A DNA stretch of 34,631 nucleotides from Desulfuromonas sp. (GTDB lineage: Bacteria; Desulfobacterota; Desulfuromonadia; Desulfuromonadales; Geothermobacteraceae). Each line of letters opens with the position of its first letter. Position 1 is the first letter of the stretch. A model generated the notes under the pieces. The model saw only the letters and a program-made list of their open reading frames with translations. It made no database searches and was not told the origin of the DNA. The stretch covers positions 1-34,631 of the forward strand of contig PKUA01000034.1 in NCBI GenBank assembly GCA_002868905.1, written 5' to 3'. This document shows positions 31,541 to 34,631 of the stretch, piece after piece. The translations under genes and the position numbers were made by a program.

Positions 31541-33595
31541 CTACCAGAGGTACGCCAGGTTCGCCGAGTAAACCTGGACGTTACCGTCGAAGACATCCGA
31601 GGTCTTGTCCGAATAGTCGTCGTACTGGTAAGAAACGCCGAAGGTAAGATTCTCCACCATCTCCCATTCCATGCCGGCCTGGGCACCTGTCCGACGCACA
31701 TCGACCTTGGAAATATCTTTGAGCCCGGAGGAATCCGCGTTAAAAATCCCTTCCGGGGCGTAATCGACCAGGAATCCCGGATTGAAATCCGCATCGGAAC
31801 GAACATAGTAGCCATTGGCATACAGTTTCAGATTTTCAAGAGGTCGGATGTTCAGATAGGCGCTGTAGCTGGAAACCGTCTGCTCGTAATCGACGCTCTG
31901 GTCGACGAAGGCATACCCCTCGGCACCTTCGTTACCGAACAAGAGATCCTGCTGGGTCGTGCTGGTCAGCAGGGCATAATCACACCCCATGCTGACAACT
32001 GCATTGGGAGAGAACCAGAAGCCGAGGGTCAGGTTCGCCTGCTCGTATTCCCGGTCGAGTTCGTAAACCAGGGGATCCTCACCAGGCTGAACAATCTGAT
32101 GCTGGTTGTTCTCCTCCCAGCGCCCTTCGAGGCTGACCGTACCGCCGATGTAGCCCGCCGCCTGCATGGAGAGGTTGACAAAGGCGCGATGCCCATCTTC
32201 CAACGACGTCCCGTAGGCCGGGTCGTCCGAATCGAGATATTTGTAGTATCCGTTCATCTTGACTTTACCACCGCCGAACGGTCGACTATGAAAACTGAGC
32301 TTATAGCGATTATTCTGCTCCTTGCGTGGCAACTCCCAGACCGGATCGATGACCACGGGGACCCCGAATCCGCTGTGAGGCAAGGCCCCGCCCGTGTTGT
32401 TTCGCTCCAGGTCCTCCCGCTCGAACTCCGCCTTCAACGAGAGGTTCGTCGTCGGTCTGAAACTAACCATGGCACCGTAGGTGTCCCGTTCAAGATCGAT
32501 ATTGTCCCGAACAGCCAGCGGATTGCGGATTCCACTCAGCCCGGCGGTGTATAGCGAGGACGGGTTGTCGTTATCCAAGTCAAGCATCCGGTAACGGAAA
32601 TTGAAAGACCAGTGCTCGTTGACATTCCAGGAAAAGTCGCCCGCAGCCTTTTGAAATTCTGTCTCCACCTCGACCGGGCCGACTTCCGGCCGTTCCAGAT
32701 CGCTGCGGTTTTGCCGTTCTCCGAAACTGTAGCTGGCCGCCGCCACGAGTCCCCCGTCGAGCGAGGTATTCAACTTCAACGTCGTCTGGTTGAGACGGGA
32801 ATCCGGAATCTCGTCATGCTGGTACTCCCCTTCCGGCCGCAAAGTGTGGGCAGCGAACTCGTCCCGGGGCGTCTCCGTCCGGTTATTGAACTGCCGGTAG
32901 AGATGCTCCAGCACAACATCGACCGGCCCGAGATGGGCATCGACACTGGCGGTCACTTCATCCGTCACCTGGTCGATCTCATTGCTGCGGCTCTGCAGGT
33001 GACAGCTGGTGCACTGTTCTTTGGCGTACCTGAGCTGATGCTCCCCCCTCTTTTCGTAACGCCAGTATGTCACATTGAGGTGGGCCGGGTAACTACTCAG
33101 CTTCGCCCTGAATTTCGCTTCGTAACGACTCAACTCCCGTCCGTATTCCGCCCCCGGGTCGTCATCAAAATATTCAACCCTGGCTGCCGGAGGATCGGAA
33201 CCGTCGTTCGGCGTCGCGATAGCAGCCTGTCGCGCCCCGTCGACATCAACATCATAAGGGATGTGATCGAGGTTGTGATAAAAGCGCTCGGCGTTCAAAT
33301 TCAACCGGATCAGACTGCTTCGGTTGTAATCCGCACCGAACGACCATTCATTCTCACCGACGTAGGTCCCTTCGAAAATTTCGTATTTGTAATTGGCCGC
33401 ACGCTCGACACGAAAATGCCCGGTCGCGCTCGACTCAAGATCACCGTATTCCTGGGCGCGGGCAGGCGCATCCTCCATCTCGACCACGCGAATGCCGGCT
33501 TCGATTTCCGCATTGAAAATTTCGGAGGCAAAGCTCATTCCTCCCGTGAACATCAACCCGGCTAGCGTTATCAACATTATAACCATCTGGTGCAT
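31541..33595 (-). CDS. MtrB/PioB-family outer membrane beta-barrel protein with a CXXCH motif
   Basis: 684 aa. A signal peptide ends at ASA-like FASE near residue 24. The rest has regularly spaced amphipathic beta strands (for example YKLSFHSRPFGGGKVKMNGYYKYL, LKLYANGYYVRSD) and ends in VYSANLAYLW, with a C-terminal aromatic as expected for an outer membrane barrel. MtrB/PioB proteins form a sheath around a decahaem cytochrome to carry electrons across the outer membrane. The upstream gene here is a decahaem cytochrome, 46 bases away. Unusual: CTSCH at residues 195-199, a potential covalent haem site. The ATG at 33595 has GAGAGGA about 9 bases upstream; the open frame before it is not protein-like. 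Confidence 0.88.
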   Translation of the reverse strand: MHQMVIMLITLAGLMFTGGMSFASEIFNAEIEAGIRVVEMEDAPARAQEYGDLESSATGHFRVERAANYKYEIFEGTYVGENEWSFGADYNRSSLIRLNLNAERFYHNLDHIPYDVDVDGARQAAIATPNDGSDPPAARVEYFDDDPGAEYGRELSRYEAKFRAKLSSYPAHLNVTYWRYEKRGEHQLRYAKEQCTSCHLQSRSNEIDQVTDEVTASVDAHLGPVDVVLEHLYRQFNNRTETPRDEFAAHTLRPEGEYQHDEIPDSRLNQTTLKLNTSLDGGLVAAASYSFGERQNRSDLERPEVGPVEVETEFQKAAGDFSWNVNEHWSFNFRYRMLDLDNDNPSSLYTAGLSGIRNPLAVRDNIDLERDTYGAMVSFRPTTNLSLKAEFEREDLERNNTGGALPHSGFGVPVVIDPVWELPRKEQNNRYKLSFHSRPFGGGKVKMNGYYKYLDSDDPAYGTSLEDGHRAFVNLSMQAAGYIGGTVSLEGRWEENNQHQIVQPGEDPLVYELDREYEQANLTLGFWFSPNAVVSMGCDYALLTSTTQQDLLFGNEGAEGYAFVDQSVDYEQTVSSYSAYLNIRPLENLKLYANGYYVRSDADFNPGFLVDYAPEGIFNADSSGLKDISKVDVRRTGAQAGMEWEMVENLTFGVSYQYDDYSDKTSDVFDGNVQVYSANLAYLW

Positions 33596-33641
33596 GATTT
33601 TTTGTCCTCTCCTGATCAGGCTTACAAATCCACACAGTCCA

Positions 33642-34631
33642 TCAGCGAGCGATAAACGTTCCGCGACCATGGCTGGACGGGATGTCGGTGCCATGGATGG
33701 CCGAATGACAATCGGTGCAGCGATTGAAGAACGCCTGCTTCATCGAACCCGACGAAAGTGCGCCTTTCGCCGAATGGCTGTCCACCGAAAGATGCCCGCT
33801 ATGACACTGCATACAGAGGAATGGCTGGACACTCGTCAGCAGGGGGTCTACCGGAGAACCGTGAGGACGATGACAGTTGCTGCATTTCTCGGTGACATCA
33901 GCATGTTCATAGACAAACGGTCCCTGTTTGTCCATGTGGCACCGTGTGCAAGTCTCCTTGACTGTAGATCCGACCATCATGTTTTCGTTACTGCTGCCGT
34001 GGGGATTATGGCAGTCGGTACAGACCACCTTACCTTCGGGGACCGGGTGGTGGGAAAACTGGCTGAACTGCATCTTGATATTCTGATGACAGTTGTAGCA
34101 GAGCTCGGCGGTATCCTGCCGGCTGACTTTCTGAGTCGGGCCTTCATGCAGCTTGTGGCAGTCCAAACAACTGACGCCGCTGTTGGCGTGAATGCCGGTG
34201 TGCCAGAAGGTGAGGTTCGGGGTCGAGGCCGCCGCGTGACACTTGAGGCAGATCTGCGACTTGGCCTGGCTCGGAAATTCCTTCAACTGGAGGAACTGGC
34301 TGGTGTCGCAGCGATTGTTCTTGTCCGCGTTTTGAATGGCGAGGCTCCCGGGGCCGTGACACGACTCGCAGTTGACCAGCGGCAGGCCTGTCTCCACGGA
34401 AATCTGGTCGCCGTGCACCGACACCGCGAAATCCCGCTTGATTTCATCATGCTTATGGCACTTGGCCAGGCAGTTGTCATTGCCGACGTAGTCGGCCATG
34501 AAATTACCGACCATGAGCCGCTCGTACTCCTTGACCGGCATGATCGGTTTGCTTTCACGCAACGAGTCGCAGGCCGTCAGCAGCAACAGCGGCAACAACG
34601 TCAGACAGAGCAAGCTTGACAGTTTCAAGGG
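33642..34631 (-). CDS. Decahaem c-type cytochrome, MtrA/DmsE-like lipoprotein (5' end at window edge)
   Basis: About 328 aa visible. Numbering is from a TTG at 34628, which lies three bases from the edge; the true start may be outside. A lipoprotein signal ends with LTAC (Cys20). Nine CXXCH motifs are present, with first Cys at residues 87, 127, 154, 177, 203, 227, 249, 272 and 304, plus one CX3CH (CLAKCH, 53-58) as the first site, giving ten potential haems. MtrA-like cytochromes plug the MtrB-type porin encoded next. Asp follows the lipid Cys. Free histidines for distal ligands are common (for example HNPHG, HRPHG, FSHHPVPEG). The next gene is the porin. Confidence 0.9.
   Translation of the reverse strand, partial: PLKLSSLLCLTLLPLLLLTACDSLRESKPIMPVKEYERLMVGNFMADYVGNDNCLAKCHKHDEIKRDFAVSVHGDQISVETGLPLVNCESCHGPGSLAIQNADKNNRCDTSQFLQLKEFPSQAKSQICLKCHAAASTPNLTFWHTGIHANSGVSCLDCHKLHEGPTQKVSRQDTAELCYNCHQNIKMQFSQFSHHPVPEGKVVCTDCHNPHGSSNENMMVGSTVKETCTRCHMDKQGPFVYEHADVTEKCSNCHRPHGSPVDPLLTSVQPFLCMQCHSGHLSVDSHSAKGALSSGSMKQAFFNRCTDCHSAIHGTDIPSSHGRGTFIAR

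Noticed and set aside
32864-32880. GGGGCGTCTCCGT in the porin gene matching part of palindrome unit c
   Set aside because: The mirrored arm is missing and the bases encode normal porin sequence, so this is probably coincidence.

Overview
The window looks like chromosomal DNA from a Desulfuromonadales/Geobacterales-type bacterium (Desulfobacterota). This is inferred from GC-rich codon use, a System II (CcsA/ResB) cytochrome c assembly pair, an MtrA/MtrB-like multihaem electron conduit, a DUF6178 protein, and a BirA operator in front of bioF. No rRNA, CRISPR array, transposase, integrase or phage gene was seen. Most of the window is ordinary core genome, tightly packed in short operons.

Layout. 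1-1800: the first codons of ftsH, then tilS and a tRNA with anticodon CAU, all on the minus strand. 1832-4750: a minus-strand biotin operon bioF-bioH-bioC, with a BirA-type operator inside a 24-bp perfect inverted repeat over the promoter. 4812-7636: plus-strand ccsA-resB, then a DUF4388 gene. 7637-8712: an AT-rich gap, a 70-aa zinc-ribbon gene with clear signals, and a terminator. 8713-11322: mutS (minus). 11454-13006: an unrecognised 168-aa protein and a CDF metal transporter (plus). 13007-15087: minus-strand operon phosphoesterase-HIT-exbB-exbD. 15088-17918: malic enzyme/phosphotransacetylase fusion behind tandem sigma54-like and sigma70-like promoters and a hairpin-rich leader. 17932-19445: thrC. 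19514-19793 and 25616-25773: two clusters of one family of small palindromic repeats, each between convergent genes. Between them lie a minus DUF6178-SIMPL pair and a plus LolA-like/permease/permease operon that has no ATPase gene. 25798-27239: cupin, YkgJ-type cysteine-cluster protein, cupin (minus). 27401-27865: a SlyD-like prolyl isomerase with a Cys/His/acidic insertion. 27959-34631: a chemoreceptor, then (upstream on the same strand) a PF04392-type substrate-binding protein, an MtrB/PioB-like porin and a decahaem lipoprotein cytochrome cut by the window edge.

How parts work together. BioC, BioH and BioF make the pimeloyl chain and join it to alanine; BirA repression would tie this to biotin supply. 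CcsA/ResB would attach haem to cytochromes such as the decahaem protein at the right edge, whose proposed partner is the porin downstream of it. The most promising unusual locus is this right-hand block: a porin carrying its own CXXCH motif, a cytochrome with one CX3CH motif and Asp at +2 of the lipobox, and a solute-binding protein cotranscribed with them next to a chemoreceptor. Functions come from motif recognition by eye; no database search was run.
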